Assembly (NCBI RefSeq): GCF_025558585.1
Contig: NZ_CP094723.1
Coordinates: 1,674,001-1,738,000 of the forward strand
Direction of reading: 5' to 3'
DNA: 64,000 bases
Source of the DNA: Staphylococcus sp. IVB6214
GTDB lineage: Bacteria > Bacillota > Bacilli > Staphylococcales > Staphylococcaceae
The stretch's first letter is position 1. Each line of letters opens with the position of its first letter. A program made the translations under genes and the position numbers. Shown here piece after piece: positions 20,681 through 29,753 of this stretch. The notes below the pieces were generated by a model. The model had not been told where the DNA came from, ran no database searches, and saw only the letters and a program-made list of their open reading frames with translations.

Positions 20681-21478
20681 ATGCGAATCGGTATTGATGC
20701 GGGTGGGACATTGATCAAAATGGTCATTGAACAAGATGACCAGCGTAACTATCAAACGTATCTATCTACACAACTAGAAGAAGTTGCGGCATGGCTCAAT
20801 GACCAACCATGCGAAGATATCCATATCACAGGTGGTAAGGCGAAAATGTTAAATGACCTACTCAACTGTGAAGCAAAGTCTTATATTGAATTTGATGCTG
20901 CTGCAAAAGGCATTCAAATTTTACTGAAAGAGCAAGGAACACAACTAGATCGTTACATTTTCTCAAACGTAGGCACAGGCACATCCATTCATCTATCCGA
21001 TAGTTCAGGTCAACAACGTGTTGGTGGGATTGGAACTGGTGGCGGAATGATTCGTGGTCTTGGGTATCTACTTACCCAAATCGATGACTACGAAACTTTA
21101 ACAAATCTTGCTCAAAATGGGAATCGTGACATTATCGATCTAAAAGTAAAACATATTTATAAAAATGATACGCCCCCTATTTCAGGTGAATTGACTGCCG
21201 CAAACTTCGGACATGTCCTTCATAACTTGGATAAAACTTTTACAGATGCCGATAAGCTTGCCTCTGTCATGGGCGTAGTTGGTGAGAGTGTGACAACAGT
21301 ATCCATTCACGTGGCACGTGAACATCAAGCTGAAGATGTCGTATATATTGGCTCTTCATTCCATAACAATCCATTATTACAACAAGTTGTTACGGACTAT
21401 ACAATCTTGCGTGGCTTCAAACCGCACTATTTAGACAATGGTGCTTTTTCAGGCGCACTAGGAACACTATATCTCTAA
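20681..21478 (+). CDS. coaW: Type II pantothenate kinase
   Basis: Phosphorylates pantothenate, the first step of coenzyme A synthesis. The 265-residue ASKHA-fold kinase starts with the phosphate loop [10 protein letters not shown], has a second phosphate loop in [10 protein letters not shown] and the glycine-rich [14 protein letters not shown]. Type II enzymes in staphylococci are not feedback-inhibited by CoA (known for the family). The ribosome binding site is GAAGAGGTGA. It ends in a bidirectional terminator shared with the convergent gene. Confidence 0.94.
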   Translation: MRIGIDAGGTLIKMVIEQDDQRNYQTYLSTQLEEVAAWLNDQPCEDIHITGGKAKMLNDLLNCEAKSYIEFDAAAKGIQILLKEQGTQLDRYIFSNVGTGTSIHLSDSSGQQRVGGIGTGGGMIRGLGYLLTQIDDYETLTNLAQNGNRDIIDLKVKHIYKNDTPPISGELTAANFGHVLHNLDKTFTDADKLASVMGVVGESVTTVSIHVAREHQAEDVVYIGSSFHNNPLLQQVVTDYTILRGFKPHYLDNGAFSGALGTLYL

Positions 21479-21482
21479 CCAA

Positions 21483-21531
21483 AAAAAGTGGGAAAACAAA
21501 CCTTTCGTTAGGTCGTTCTCCCACTTTTTTA
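21483..21531. terminator. Bidirectional terminator between coaW and the DUF2750-like gene
   Basis: AAAAAAAGTGGGA and TCCCACTTTTTT form a stem with A and T tracts outside, between two convergent genes. Confidence 0.85.
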
Positions 21532-21535
21532 TTCA

Positions 21536-22207
21536 TTAAAATGTTAATTCATTCGCTAACTTCTGAGCAGATACGATTGTGCCAACTACGCCTGGTTTTA
21601 CATCGATAGCCACATAACGATTATCATCACGTAATTCATCGAGCCATTCGGCAAAAACTTCACCTTCCACATCAATGAGTTCAAACGCATCAAAATCTTC
21701 TTCGGCCACTCTCTCAGCACGCTTACTCAAACTCCATACAGGCATGAAGTGAGATTGTTCGAAGTTATCATTCTCATCATAAACCACCGCAAAATGCTTC
21801 ATCCCTTTTTGTGTCAAACCATAAACTGTGTCTGACTTAGCAACATCTTGTACAAACTCACGTACACGAATGTTATCCAAATCCGTCATAATCTCATTCA
21901 TTGCTTCAACAATCTTAATCTCGTGTCCGGCTGCTTTATCTGTCACATTCACGAGCGCTTCATCATCATCGTCGAACATATCATCTAATTCATAAGTTGC
22001 AAAACGATCAATATCCATGGTGATGATCTTATCGAAAGCAACATCAAACGTCTCTAAATACTCAGTTGCAAATGCCTCACGTGTCCAAAAACAGAAATAA
22101 GGACGATCTCGATACATGTGCTTAACAATCTTTTTGTCTTTGACTGCAATAAAAAATTGCTCGTTCGTTAAAATATCTTTATAAAAACGTTCACCTTTAT
22201 AAGACAT
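21536..22207 (-). CDS. DUF2750-like protein with two similar halves
   Basis: Cytoplasmic, strongly acidic protein of 223 residues with no known function. Each half looks like a DUF2750-type module: a beta region with FFIAVKDKK and later HFAVVYDEN, an aromatic-rich strand (YFCFWTREAFATEY and MPVWSLSKRAERV), and then an acidic helix. The second half ends in the typical GVVGTIVSAQKLANEL. I infer a tandem duplication of one domain; the family name is from pattern memory. It has its own promoter (22241-22269) and converges on coaW. Confidence 0.72.
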   Translation of the reverse strand: MSYKGERFYKDILTNEQFFIAVKDKKIVKHMYRDRPYFCFWTREAFATEYLETFDVAFDKIITMDIDRFATYELDDMFDDDDEALVNVTDKAAGHEIKIVEAMNEIMTDLDNIRVREFVQDVAKSDTVYGLTQKGMKHFAVVYDENDNFEQSHFMPVWSLSKRAERVAEEDFDAFELIDVEGEVFAEWLDELRDDNRYVAIDVKPGVVGTIVSAQKLANELTF

Positions 22208-22240
22208 GCTATACCCTCCACTTGTTGGTTCTCTTCATCG

Positions 22241-22269
22241 ACTATAAATGACACCGATGATTCCGTCAA
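22241..22269 (-). promoter_or_regulatory. Sigma-A promoter for the DUF2750-like gene
   Basis: On the minus strand TTGACG (22264-22269) and TATAGT (22241-22246) are 17 bp apart. Confidence 0.65.
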
Positions 22270-22386
22270 TGCCTGATGGCACTCAATAATTCAATCTTTT
22301 GAGAGACTTGAATATACTTGAATAACCGTCATATTGACAATACCTAATTAGTTAGACTATAACATACTTTAGACATATAACCTAGA

Positions 22387-22540
22387 CACGAGGTTGTGAG
22401 AGAAGCGCTTAGAATTTGAGCTGAACCCAAGCAATTTTCAAAATCGCTTTTTGATTTTGGGAGAATTGCGACGTTCTGTCGAAAATTCTGCTTCTCGAAC
22501 ACTGACATCACGAGGTTGTGAAAAGAACGCTTAGGAATTG
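22387..22540 (+). repeat. Dispersed intergenic repeat, one full and one partial unit beside ldmS
   Basis: A unit begins at CACGAGGTTGTG (22387) and a second begins 122 bp later at 22509. The second runs into the 3' end of ldmS: the stop codon and last codons of that gene are repeat sequence. It matches the units at 13388-13489 and 27680-27960. Confidence 0.8.
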
Positions 22541-23727
22541 AGTCCCGCTTCTTCAAGGAATTGTTGTTCATATGCTTCAATATCTGCTTCACTGTCCGCA
22601 TGCCAAATACAGCCAAATCGTGAATCAACATGTTTATCTGTGTACCAATCTCCATCATAATATGACAATGGGAAAAGGACACCTTTTTCGATAAATGTTT
22701 TAATAGCTGCATAGAAACGGTCATTATCCCCTTTCGCCACATAACTATAAAACTTATGATAGGCACCTTCTAAGTTATCGGAAAGTAACAACATACTCGT
22801 AGAGCCGTTTTGTCGATAGTTTAAGTCAATTGCAAAGACTTGACCATCTGCATCTTCTAATAGGTCAAATCCCGCCACACCAATAAAGCCTTCTTCAACT
22901 GCTCGTTCCATAAGTGCTCGTCCAGCATCTATGATTGTCTGTGGTACGTGTTGGGCATTAACGTTACCTTGATAGAAGCCGTATTCATTCGTTAATTGTT
23001 TTGCAGCACCTAAATAAATAATACCTTTATCTGGATGTTTCGCAAACTGCACACAATAGTTATCCACGATATCAATACACTGTTCAATAATCAATGTATC
23101 CGTCGCTGTTTTCGCTTTCTTCACACGTGAAATGGCCTGTTCTAGTTCTGCTTGTGTGTAACAAATCATCACACCATACCCACCAGCTGTTGGTAAGTCA
23201 TCTCCTGGTTTAATAACAACTGGTAAGTCCCAGCGACGAACTGCTTGTTCAAATTCGTTAAACGGCACCACTTCACGCTTTGGCAAGTATTTGCCATCTG
23301 TCCATTCTGGTATTTTTGACTTGTTATTCAAATCAATAAAAGTCTGTTTATTCATCGCATACTTGTCAGCAGGGACGATATCATCACCATGTACATATTG
23401 AAAATAAACTTTCCGTCCCTCTTCATATACAAGTCGTTGTAACAAAGTTTCATATGATGTTTGATCTCTAAAAGAATACAAATTATCAGGAATACGACGA
23501 TGAATCATCGCAAATAATTGCGCTAACTTATCTGTCACACTTGCTTCATGAACAATTACGGGCATATCCGCTATCAGCAATTCTCTCGCAGATAAGAAGT
23601 TAGATTGATGTTCATCGGGTTCTAACCAAGGGTTCGACACATATGAAGGTCGAGATGAATATACGACATCACTTGAATACAACTCAGACATCGTCAAATA
23701 AGACTGGGTATTTTTTACATCGGTCAT
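22531..23727 (-). CDS. ldmS: ATP-grasp amino acid ligase, probably L-aspartate:L-methionine ligase LdmS
   Basis: ATP-grasp enzyme of 398 residues. Visible motifs are VVIKPGDDLPTAGGYGVM (ATP-binding lysine and glycine loop, about 190-207), LIIEQCID, and GVAGFDLL followed by AIDLNYRQNGS, the metal-binding Asp/Asn pair. The layout matches the staphylococcal ligase LdmS, reported to join aspartate and methionine. It overlaps the upstream M20 amidohydrolase by 4 bases (ATGA), and both lie behind a SAM-I riboswitch, which independently supports a methionine link. Odd point: its last codons and stop lie in a dispersed repeat. Confidence 0.85.
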   Translation of the reverse strand: MTDVKNTQSYLTMSELYSSDVVYSSRPSYVSNPWLEPDEHQSNFLSARELLIADMPVIVHEASVTDKLAQLFAMIHRRIPDNLYSFRDQTSYETLLQRLVYEEGRKVYFQYVHGDDIVPADKYAMNKQTFIDLNNKSKIPEWTDGKYLPKREVVPFNEFEQAVRRWDLPVVIKPGDDLPTAGGYGVMICYTQAELEQAISRVKKAKTATDTLIIEQCIDIVDNYCVQFAKHPDKGIIYLGAAKQLTNEYGFYQGNVNAQHVPQTIIDAGRALMERAVEEGFIGVAGFDLLEDADGQVFAIDLNYRQNGSTSMLLLSDNLEGAYHKFYSYVAKGDNDRFYAAIKTFIEKGVLFPLSYYDGDWYTDKHVDSRFGCIWHADSEADIEAYEQQFLEEAGLNS

Positions 23728-24908
23728 AATAAATGCTCCCTTAATAATTGATGTTCTTGTTGTATTTTCTCAAGTTGCGCTGGATCTTGAATTAATTTTG
23801 CGCCCATCAACGCAATAATCTTTGCCCCTTTAATTAGCGCCTTATCACCCATCGGACTAGCTGCAGCTTCTCTAAAACGATGTGTATGGCCTACTAAGCT
23901 TCTTGGACCAATTTTTACATGCGGATGAATTGTTGGTACAACGTGACTTACGTTACCTGTATCTGTTGATCCAAATCCAAAGTCATCATGACTGACTTCT
24001 TCACCGAGTTCCGTTGCATATTTCTCAAATAGGTCATCTAACAATGGTGCTTTAATAAATTCATTTACACCATTTTGAATCGGTCCAAATTCATAGTTAC
24101 AGCCTGTTTGTAGTGCAGCCCCTTTGGCAATATCGTGCACACGTTCAGTGAGAACATCCAGTGACTTTCGTGTTGTCCCTCTCGTGTAAAAACGTGCATG
24201 TGTAAAGTCAGGAATAATATTCGCTGCTTTCCCACCATCTAAGATCACACCATGTACGCGTTCAGACGGTTGAATGTGTTGACGTAACTGAGCAACACCG
24301 TTGAAGAAGCTTAACATTGCATCGAGTGCGTTACGTGCTTCATACGCATTTTCTGAAGCATGCGCACTACGTCCGAAGAACTTAATATCCAACACGTCAA
24401 CTGCAAGAGTATGAATCGTTGGGTACGTTTCATTGCCCGGATGTATCATCAATGCTACGTCAACATCTATAAGCCCTTCTTTAACATACGACGCCTTGGC
24501 AGAGCCGTTTTCGCCGCCTTCTTCTGCTGGACAGCCGTATACGACAACAGTCCCACCAATCTCGTCGACAACATGTTTCAATGCAACACCAGCTAATACA
24601 CTGGCTGTTCCGATAATGTTATGTCCACAAGCATGTCCAAGTCCAGGTAACGCATCATATTCAGCCAAAAAGCCAATTCTTGGACCCGGTTTATCAGATT
24701 GGTAAGTTGCAATAAAGCCCGTCGCATGACCAGCAATATCACGTGTCACTTCAAAATCATGTTGCTTTAAATGATCAATTAATAATCGTGATGCGAATAG
24801 TTCTTCATTTCCTAATTCAGGGCGCTCATGTATTTGATGACTCATGTCCAAATAGTTCAGCCTATGGTTATCTATATAGTCTAGGATCTGTTGTTTTACT
24901 GTTATCAA
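23724..24908 (-). CDS. M20 family amidohydrolase/peptidase
   Basis: Zinc-dependent M20 (peptidase D family) amidohydrolase of 394 residues. Metal and catalytic motifs visible are FLAEYDALPGLGHACGHN, CPAEEGGENGSA, and the C-terminal GPRSLVGHTHRFREAA. The inserted dimerisation domain begins near DIKFFGRSAHASENAYEARN. It is the first gene after the SAM-I riboswitch and overlaps ldmS by 4 bases. I infer that it hydrolyses an N-acyl or dipeptide substrate linked to methionine, acting opposite to or together with LdmS. The exact substrate is unknown. Confidence 0.9.
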   Translation of the reverse strand: MITVKQQILDYIDNHRLNYLDMSHQIHERPELGNEELFASRLLIDHLKQHDFEVTRDIAGHATGFIATYQSDKPGPRIGFLAEYDALPGLGHACGHNIIGTASVLAGVALKHVVDEIGGTVVVYGCPAEEGGENGSAKASYVKEGLIDVDVALMIHPGNETYPTIHTLAVDVLDIKFFGRSAHASENAYEARNALDAMLSFFNGVAQLRQHIQPSERVHGVILDGGKAANIIPDFTHARFYTRGTTRKSLDVLTERVHDIAKGAALQTGCNYEFGPIQNGVNEFIKAPLLDDLFEKYATELGEEVSHDDFGFGSTDTGNVSHVVPTIHPHVKIGPRSLVGHTHRFREAAASPMGDKALIKGAKIIALMGAKLIQDPAQLEKIQQEHQLLREHLL

Positions 24909-24930
24909 TGCAAAAAGCTCCTTTCAAAAA

Positions 24931-25106
24931 AATATCAACCTTGTACGAGCGCTACATTTATCAAGTGCGGTATGTACAAAGTTGATAATATCTTGTCCAC
25001 GTCATTTATCTGTCAGCTAACTTGCTGTTGGATTTAGCACCTTTATCGTCACCGATGAGGTTGCAGGGCTTCACAGGGCCAATTCCCTCCACCACTCTTG
25101 ATAAAT
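24931..25106 (-). promoter_or_regulatory. SAM-I (S-box) riboswitch with terminator
   Basis: On the minus strand the aptamer (25004-25106) shows the S-box hallmarks TTATCAAGAGTGGTGGAGGG, GGCCCTGTGAAGCC, CAACC, AAGGTGCTAAATCC and GACAGATAA. It is followed by a terminator (24931-24990) with arms GTACAAGGTTGATATT and its partner. High SAM should terminate transcription before the M20-ldmS operon. Confidence 0.95.
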
Positions 25107-25124
25107 TATATTTAATTATTACTT

Positions 25125-25153
25125 ATTCTATCGGATTTACGATCATTTGTCAT
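25125..25153 (-). promoter_or_regulatory. Promoter of the riboswitch-controlled operon
   Basis: On the minus strand ATGACA (25148-25153) and TAGAAT (25125-25130) are 17 bp apart, just upstream of the SAM aptamer. Confidence 0.65.
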
Positions 25154-25344
25154 GTCATTTTTTCAATATTTTCTAAAATCTTTGTAAACGAGTTATTTCC
25201 GTCTACTCGACAGCATATCCTATACATAGAACCTTTTATTGTTTTCAAATCTATACCCACATATTCAAAATTCAAATCATGTCCCTGTTAGTTTCTTCTG
25301 AATATGATAAAATAACGATAAACTATAAAGGAGGCGTTATCACA

Positions 25345-25812
25345 ATGCCAAAAATGAATGTTGAAAGTTTTAACCTAGACCATACTAAAGTTGTTGCCCC
25401 TTATATCCGCTTAGCTGGTAAAATGACTGGGAACAACGGTGACGAAATCCACAAATACGATATTCGTTTTAAACAACCAAACAAAGAACATATGGACATG
25501 CCAGGCTTACACTCATTAGAACATTTAATGGCAGAGAATATTCGAAACCATTCAGACAAAGTGGTTGATTTAAGTCCTATGGGCTGTCAAACAGGTTTTT
25601 ACGTCTCATTTATTAATCATGATGACTATGAAGATGTATTAAACATCATTGAAAAAACGATTCAAGATGTCCTTAATGCAACAAAAGTTCCTGCTTGCAA
25701 TGAAGTACAATGTGGCTGGGCTGCTTCTCACTCATTAGAAGGTGCAAAAGTAATTGCACAAGCTTTTTTAGACAAGCGTGATCAATGGCACGATGTCTTC
25801 GGTGAAGGATAA
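25345..25812 (+). CDS. luxS: S-ribosylhomocysteine lyase LuxS
   Basis: Converts S-ribosylhomocysteine to homocysteine and the autoinducer-2 precursor, recycling the product of SAM-dependent methylation. I choose ATG 25345 because AAAGGAGG precedes it; this gives 156 residues, the normal length. Metal ligands are His56 and His60 (HSLEH) and Cys123 (VQCGW); Cys81 (MGCQTGF) is the catalytic Cys. It is divergent from the SAM-regulated M20-ldmS operon, so two methionine-cycle units share one intergenic region. Confidence 0.96.
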   Translation: MPKMNVESFNLDHTKVVAPYIRLAGKMTGNNGDEIHKYDIRFKQPNKEHMDMPGLHSLEHLMAENIRNHSDKVVDLSPMGCQTGFYVSFINHDDYEDVLNIIEKTIQDVLNATKVPACNEVQCGWAASHSLEGAKVIAQAFLDKRDQWHDVFGEG

Positions 25813-25829
25813 AGTAAATTAAACGTAAA

Positions 25830-25861
25830 AAACACGGATGCAATTGCACCCGTGTTTTTTG
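25830..25861. terminator. Bidirectional terminator between luxS and the DoxX-like gene
   Basis: AAAACACGG and CCGTGTTTTTT flank an inner TGCA/TGCA stem, between convergent genes. Confidence 0.82.
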
Positions 25862-25863
25862 GA

Positions 25864-26217
25864 TTAAAGTTTGCGTATCCATGCCATTAAGACAAATTGC
25901 AATGGAAGCCGACCATATAAAACGGATTTTGGTAACACTTTGTCACCAAGTGGTAATCCCTGACGTGCCATATAAATATTAGCTGGGAATACTGCCCATA
26001 AAAATGCAATCATCGCATGTTTAAACCAGTATCCAGGTTTTCTCAACGCCAAGCCAATACCAAAGATCAGTTCCATGACACCCGTTATCCATACAATCTC
26101 CTTCTTAAACGGTAAATAGTGCGGCACAATATTTGTGAAGTTACGTTCACGTTTAAAGTGTAAGTAACCCGCCCCCGTAAATAAGATTGCTAACAGTTGT
26201 CGACTTATCCATTTCAT
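25864..26217 (-). CDS. DoxX-like small membrane protein
   Basis: Integral membrane protein of 117 residues with four predicted hydrophobic segments, resembling the DoxX/DoxD-like group (GAGYLHFKRERNF, VMELIFGIGLAL, LWAVFPANIYMA). Members have been linked to redox or membrane stress in other bacteria, but no function can be set here. I take the ATG at 26217, which follows AAAGGA, over the upstream TTG. It lies 19 bases after pdp on the same strand, so it is probably cotranscribed with it. Confidence 0.8.
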   Translation of the reverse strand: MKWISRQLLAILFTGAGYLHFKRERNFTNIVPHYLPFKKEIVWITGVMELIFGIGLALRKPGYWFKHAMIAFLWAVFPANIYMARQGLPLGDKVLPKSVLYGRLPLQFVLMAWIRKL

Positions 26218-26236
26218 TATATTCAATCCTTTATAC

Positions 26237-27538
26237 TTATTTTGTAATCACTTCGTGAATTAATGTAGGTGTTTCTCCACGATCACTAATTGTGATATTA
26301 TCATATAATTTTTCTTTCACTTGTTCAACATCTTCTTGGTTTGCATAAATTGTTAATAGTGATTCGCCTTCTTCAACTTTGTCGCCAACTTTTTTATTTA
26401 ATACAAGACCTACAGCTAAGTCAATTGTATCTTCTTTTGTTTGACGGCCTGCACCTAACATCATAGAAGCAATACCAATTTCATTTGCAATCATTTCAGA
26501 CACAACACCAGATTGTTTAGCTGGCAATTCGAACGTGTATTTCGCAGTTGGTAACTTAGATGGATCATCTACAACAGATGCGTCTCCACCTTGATTGCTC
26601 AAGAAAACTTTGAATTTTTCAAGTGCTTTACCGTTCTCAATGACACCTTTTAACAATTCACGTGCTTCATCTAATGTCTCAGCTTTTTCAGCTAATACGA
26701 CCATTTGAGAGCCAAGTGTTAAAACTAATTCTGTTAGGTCTTCTGGTCCTTCACCTTTCAATGTGTCAATTGCTTCTTTCAGCTCAAGCGCATTACCAAT
26801 AGCACGACCAAGTGGTTGGCTCATATCAGAAATAATCGCCATCGTGTTACGTCCAACTTGGTTACCAATTTTTACCATTGCGTTTGCCAGTTGTTCAGCA
26901 TCTTCAACTGTTTTCATAAATGCACCGTTACCCGTCTTAACATCTAATACAATCGCATCTGCACCTGCAGCAATCTTCTTACTCATAATTGAAGATGCAA
27001 TTAATGGAATTGAGTTGACCGTACCTGTTACATCACGTAGCGCATAGATTTTTTTATCAGCAGGTGTTAAGTTCCCTGTTTGACCGATAACTGCAAGATG
27101 ATCTTCATTTACTAGCTTAATAAACTCATCTTCAGAGATTTCAACGTGGAAGCCTTCAACCGCTTCTAATTTATCAATCGTGCCACCTGTATGACCCAAT
27201 CCACGACCACTCATTTTTGCTACTGGAATTTCTAATGCAGCCACTAATGGTGCTAGCACAAGTGTTGTTGTATCACCGACACCACCTGTTGAGTGCTTAT
27301 CTACTTTGATACCATTTATATCAGAAAGATCGATTTGATCACCAGATTCTACCATTGCCATTGTCAGGTCTGCACGTTCCTCATCAGTCATATCTTGGAA
27401 GAAAATCGCCATCGCTAAACTCGACATTTGATAATCAGGAATATCACCATTCGTATATCCGTTCACAAAAAACTTAATCTCTTCCGTTGTCAATACTTCT
27501 CCGTCTCGCTTTTTTGCGATAATGTCTACCATTCTCAT
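26237..27538 (-). CDS. pdp: Pyrimidine-nucleoside phosphorylase
   Basis: Phosphorolysis of uridine, thymidine and deoxyuridine to free base and (deoxy)ribose-1-phosphate. The 433-residue protein has [11 protein letters not shown] (phosphate-binding) and the family signature [18 protein letters not shown] around 108-125. Normal length. It is followed by the DoxX-like gene and is divergent from deoD across a repeat-filled interval. Together with deoD, tdk and rbsK it covers nucleoside salvage. Confidence 0.95.
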   Translation of the reverse strand: MRMVDIIAKKRDGEVLTTEEIKFFVNGYTNGDIPDYQMSSLAMAIFFQDMTDEERADLTMAMVESGDQIDLSDINGIKVDKHSTGGVGDTTTLVLAPLVAALEIPVAKMSGRGLGHTGGTIDKLEAVEGFHVEISEDEFIKLVNEDHLAVIGQTGNLTPADKKIYALRDVTGTVNSIPLIASSIMSKKIAAGADAIVLDVKTGNGAFMKTVEDAEQLANAMVKIGNQVGRNTMAIISDMSQPLGRAIGNALELKEAIDTLKGEGPEDLTELVLTLGSQMVVLAEKAETLDEARELLKGVIENGKALEKFKVFLSNQGGDASVVDDPSKLPTAKYTFELPAKQSGVVSEMIANEIGIASMMLGAGRQTKEDTIDLAVGLVLNKKVGDKVEEGESLLTIYANQEDVEQVKEKLYDNITISDRGETPTLIHEVITK

Positions 27539-27679
27539 GATTATTCTCCTCTTCTCTATTTACATTTAAACAATATATTTAAATATCATTTATTTTGTAA
27601 GCCTTTTCTATTTCATTATAAACGATTATATTTCATTTGATAAATAATTCGTGTTATAAATCGGAAATATTTTGATTAA

Positions 27680-27960
27680 GCCCCCCTAAGAGATTGTGAG
27701 AGAAGCGATTAGAATTTGAGCAGAATCCGAGCGATGCGTAAAATTGCTTTTTGATTTTATCGAATCGTGAAATTCTGTCGAGAATTCTGCTTCTCGAACA
27801 CTGACATCACGAGGTTGTGAAAAGAGTGATTAGGGATTGAGCAGAACCTAAGCAATTCTTAAAATCGCTGGAATTACGACGTTCTGCCGAAAGCCCTGCT
27901 TCTTGAACACTGACATCACGAGGTTGTGAGAGAAGCGGTTATAATTTGAGTGGAGGTGTT
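27680..27960 (+). repeat. Dispersed intergenic repeat, tandem units between pdp and deoD
   Basis: Two full units and a partial third begin near 27685, at 27808 and at 27917 (CACGAGGTTGTG at the last two), with spacings of about 122 and 109 bp. Each contains a GCAGAA...TTCTGC-type arm pair. The 530-bp interval between pdp and deoD otherwise holds only promoter DNA. Confidence 0.82.
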
Positions 27961-28068
27961 TAATTCGTTCTTCATTCTTCTAGTAACTCTAATCGACATT
28001 TCAGAGTAGGTCTGTTATCTTTAAAGTAATCCAATATAAAAATAAATGATTTTAAGGAGCTGTTTGTT

Positions 28069-28779
28069 ATGACACAAGGTACACCACATATTCAACCAAA
28101 TGGAACAAAAATTGCTAAAACGGTTTTAATGCCGGGAGATCCATTGCGTGCAAAATATATTGCGGATAACTTCTTAGAAAATGTAGAACAGTTCAATGAT
28201 GTACGTAATATGTTTGGTTATACAGGCACATACAAAGGGAAGGAAGTCTCTGTGATGGGTTCTGGTATGGGGATTCCAAGTATCGGTATCTATTCTTACG
28301 AGTTATATAACTTTTTCGATGTAGACACAATTATTCGTATCGGTTCTTGTGGCGCAATGCAAGAAGACATTCAACTTTACGATATTATCATTGCACAAGG
28401 CGCATCAACGAACTCAAACTTTGTTGATCAGTATCAAATCCCAGGTAACTTCGCACCACTAGGTGATTTTGACTTAATTGTTAAAGCAAAAGAAAAAGCT
28501 GATGCAATTGGCGCACGTACTCATGTTGGGAATGTCTTATCTTCAGACACATTCTACAATGCAAATGCTGACTTCAACCAAAAATGGATTGATATGGGCA
28601 TCTTAGGTGTAGAAATGGAATCAGCAGGACTCTACTTAAATGCAATTCAAGCAGGCAAAAAGGCATTGGGTATCTTCACAGTTTCTGACCATTTATTACG
28701 TGATGAAGCAACAACACCTGAAGAACGTCAAAATTCATTTACTCAAATGATGGAAGTAGCACTTGAAATCGCTGAATAA
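28069..28779 (+). CDS. deoD: Purine nucleoside phosphorylase, DeoD type
   Basis: Cleaves purine (deoxy)nucleosides with phosphate. The 236-residue hexameric-type enzyme has VLMPGDPLRAKYIA at the phosphate site, GSGMGIPSIGIY, and GVEMESAGLY, where Glu contacts ribose, plus the base-binding Asp in TVSDHLL. AAGGAG precedes the ATG. It ends in a strong bidirectional terminator shared with the convergent rbsK. Confidence 0.96.
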   Translation: MTQGTPHIQPNGTKIAKTVLMPGDPLRAKYIADNFLENVEQFNDVRNMFGYTGTYKGKEVSVMGSGMGIPSIGIYSYELYNFFDVDTIIRIGSCGAMQEDIQLYDIIIAQGASTNSNFVDQYQIPGNFAPLGDFDLIVKAKEKADAIGARTHVGNVLSSDTFYNANADFNQKWIDMGILGVEMESAGLYLNAIQAGKKALGIFTVSDHLLRDEATTPEERQNSFTQMMEVALEIAE

Positions 28780-28799
28780 TTCACTCTTATAAAATGTTT

Positions 28800-28843
28800 A
28801 TCCCCACAATCATGGTGTCATGCCATGATTGTGGGGATTTTTT
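28800..28843. terminator. Bidirectional terminator between deoD and rbsK
   Basis: ATCCCCACAATCATGG pairs with CCATGATTGTGGGGAT and is followed by T residues. It is among the strongest hairpins in the window. Confidence 0.9.
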
Positions 28844-28850
28844 ATTTCTC

Positions 28851-29738
28851 TTATTTATTCAGTGCCGCATCAACCGCTTCACGTGTGGGAATACCACCTT
28901 GTGCACCTAACGCAGTTACCGCAAAGCTAGATGCCATATTGGCAAACTGTATGGCTGTTTCAAGTGATTGTCCTTCACTCAATGCAACTGCAAGCGTACC
29001 GTTAAATGTGTCACCTGCACCAGTCGTATCTATCACATCACATGGGTAAGCAGGTACCATTTGGCGTGTTTGATCGAAATACGTCGCACCTTCTGCGCCA
29101 AGTGTCACTATCAGTTGATTTGGATATTGTGCTAACGCATCGTCAATTGATGCACCAAACAATTGCTGACACTCACTTGCATTCGGTGTCAAATAAGTCA
29201 CCTTATTTAATAAATGAATATCTATTGCACGGTAAGGTGCCGGATTTAATATCACTTGCAACCCCAATCGAGCGGCTTCATCAATCACCGCTTCAACTGT
29301 TTCAGCTGGTATTTCTTGTTGCATCACAATGATGTCGCCCTTTTCAAACTGCTGTAAAATAGGCAATACAACTTCAGGTATCATTTTATTGTTTGCTGCA
29401 GGTACGACAATAATGCGATTATCTTGTTCATATAATGTAATGTGCGCTGTTCCAGAGTGTTCTCCTTCAATGATTTGCATATAATCTACATTGACACTAT
29501 GTTGTCTAAAATTATTAAGAATCGTTTGTCCAAACGCATCATCACCTACTGCACCAACGATGTAGACATCTCTGTCACGTTTCAAACGAGCAGCTGCCAC
29601 TGCTTGGTTTGCGCCTTTTCCCCCCGGCGCCATATATAAAGTCTCTCCTAATACCGTTTCACCTTGATCAGGTATCACTTGCGTCTGTACTGTTAAATCC
29701 ATAGACGCACTTCCGATGACAATAATTTTATGTGTCAT
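28851..29738 (-). CDS. rbsK: Ribokinase
   Basis: PfkB-family sugar kinase that phosphorylates ribose. The 295-residue protein has the N-terminal signature GGKGANQAVAAARL and the C-terminal DTTGAGDTFNG, which carries the catalytic Asp and the anion hole. These and the length fit RbsK. It starts 15 bases after the DCC-family gene, suggesting an operon. No ribose transporter is nearby, so ribose released by the neighbouring nucleoside phosphorylases may feed it (inference). Confidence 0.9.
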   Translation of the reverse strand: MTHKIIVIGSASMDLTVQTQVIPDQGETVLGETLYMAPGGKGANQAVAAARLKRDRDVYIVGAVGDDAFGQTILNNFRQHSVNVDYMQIIEGEHSGTAHITLYEQDNRIIVVPAANNKMIPEVVLPILQQFEKGDIIVMQQEIPAETVEAVIDEAARLGLQVILNPAPYRAIDIHLLNKVTYLTPNASECQQLFGASIDDALAQYPNQLIVTLGAEGATYFDQTRQMVPAYPCDVIDTTGAGDTFNGTLAVALSEGQSLETAIQFANMASSFAVTALGAQGGIPTREAVDAALNK

Positions 29739-29753
29739 AGTTACTTATCCTCG

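Noticed and set aside
22344-22766. A 140-codon frame overlapping the end of ldmS and the repeat
   Set aside because: It is an alternative frame of ldmS that continues through the dispersed repeat; no start signal or recognisable domain.
24931-25106. SAM riboswitch acting on luxS
   Set aside because: The aptamer and terminator are on the minus strand and can act only on the M20-ldmS operon.
27610-27640. cre site upstream of pdp (TATAAACGATTATA)
   Set aside because: The G and C at the outer key positions are missing; two mismatches to consensus.
27680-27960. CRISPR array, suggested by tandem units
   Set aside because: Units are about 110-122 bp, the repeat covers the entire unit with no unique spacers, and no cas genes are present.
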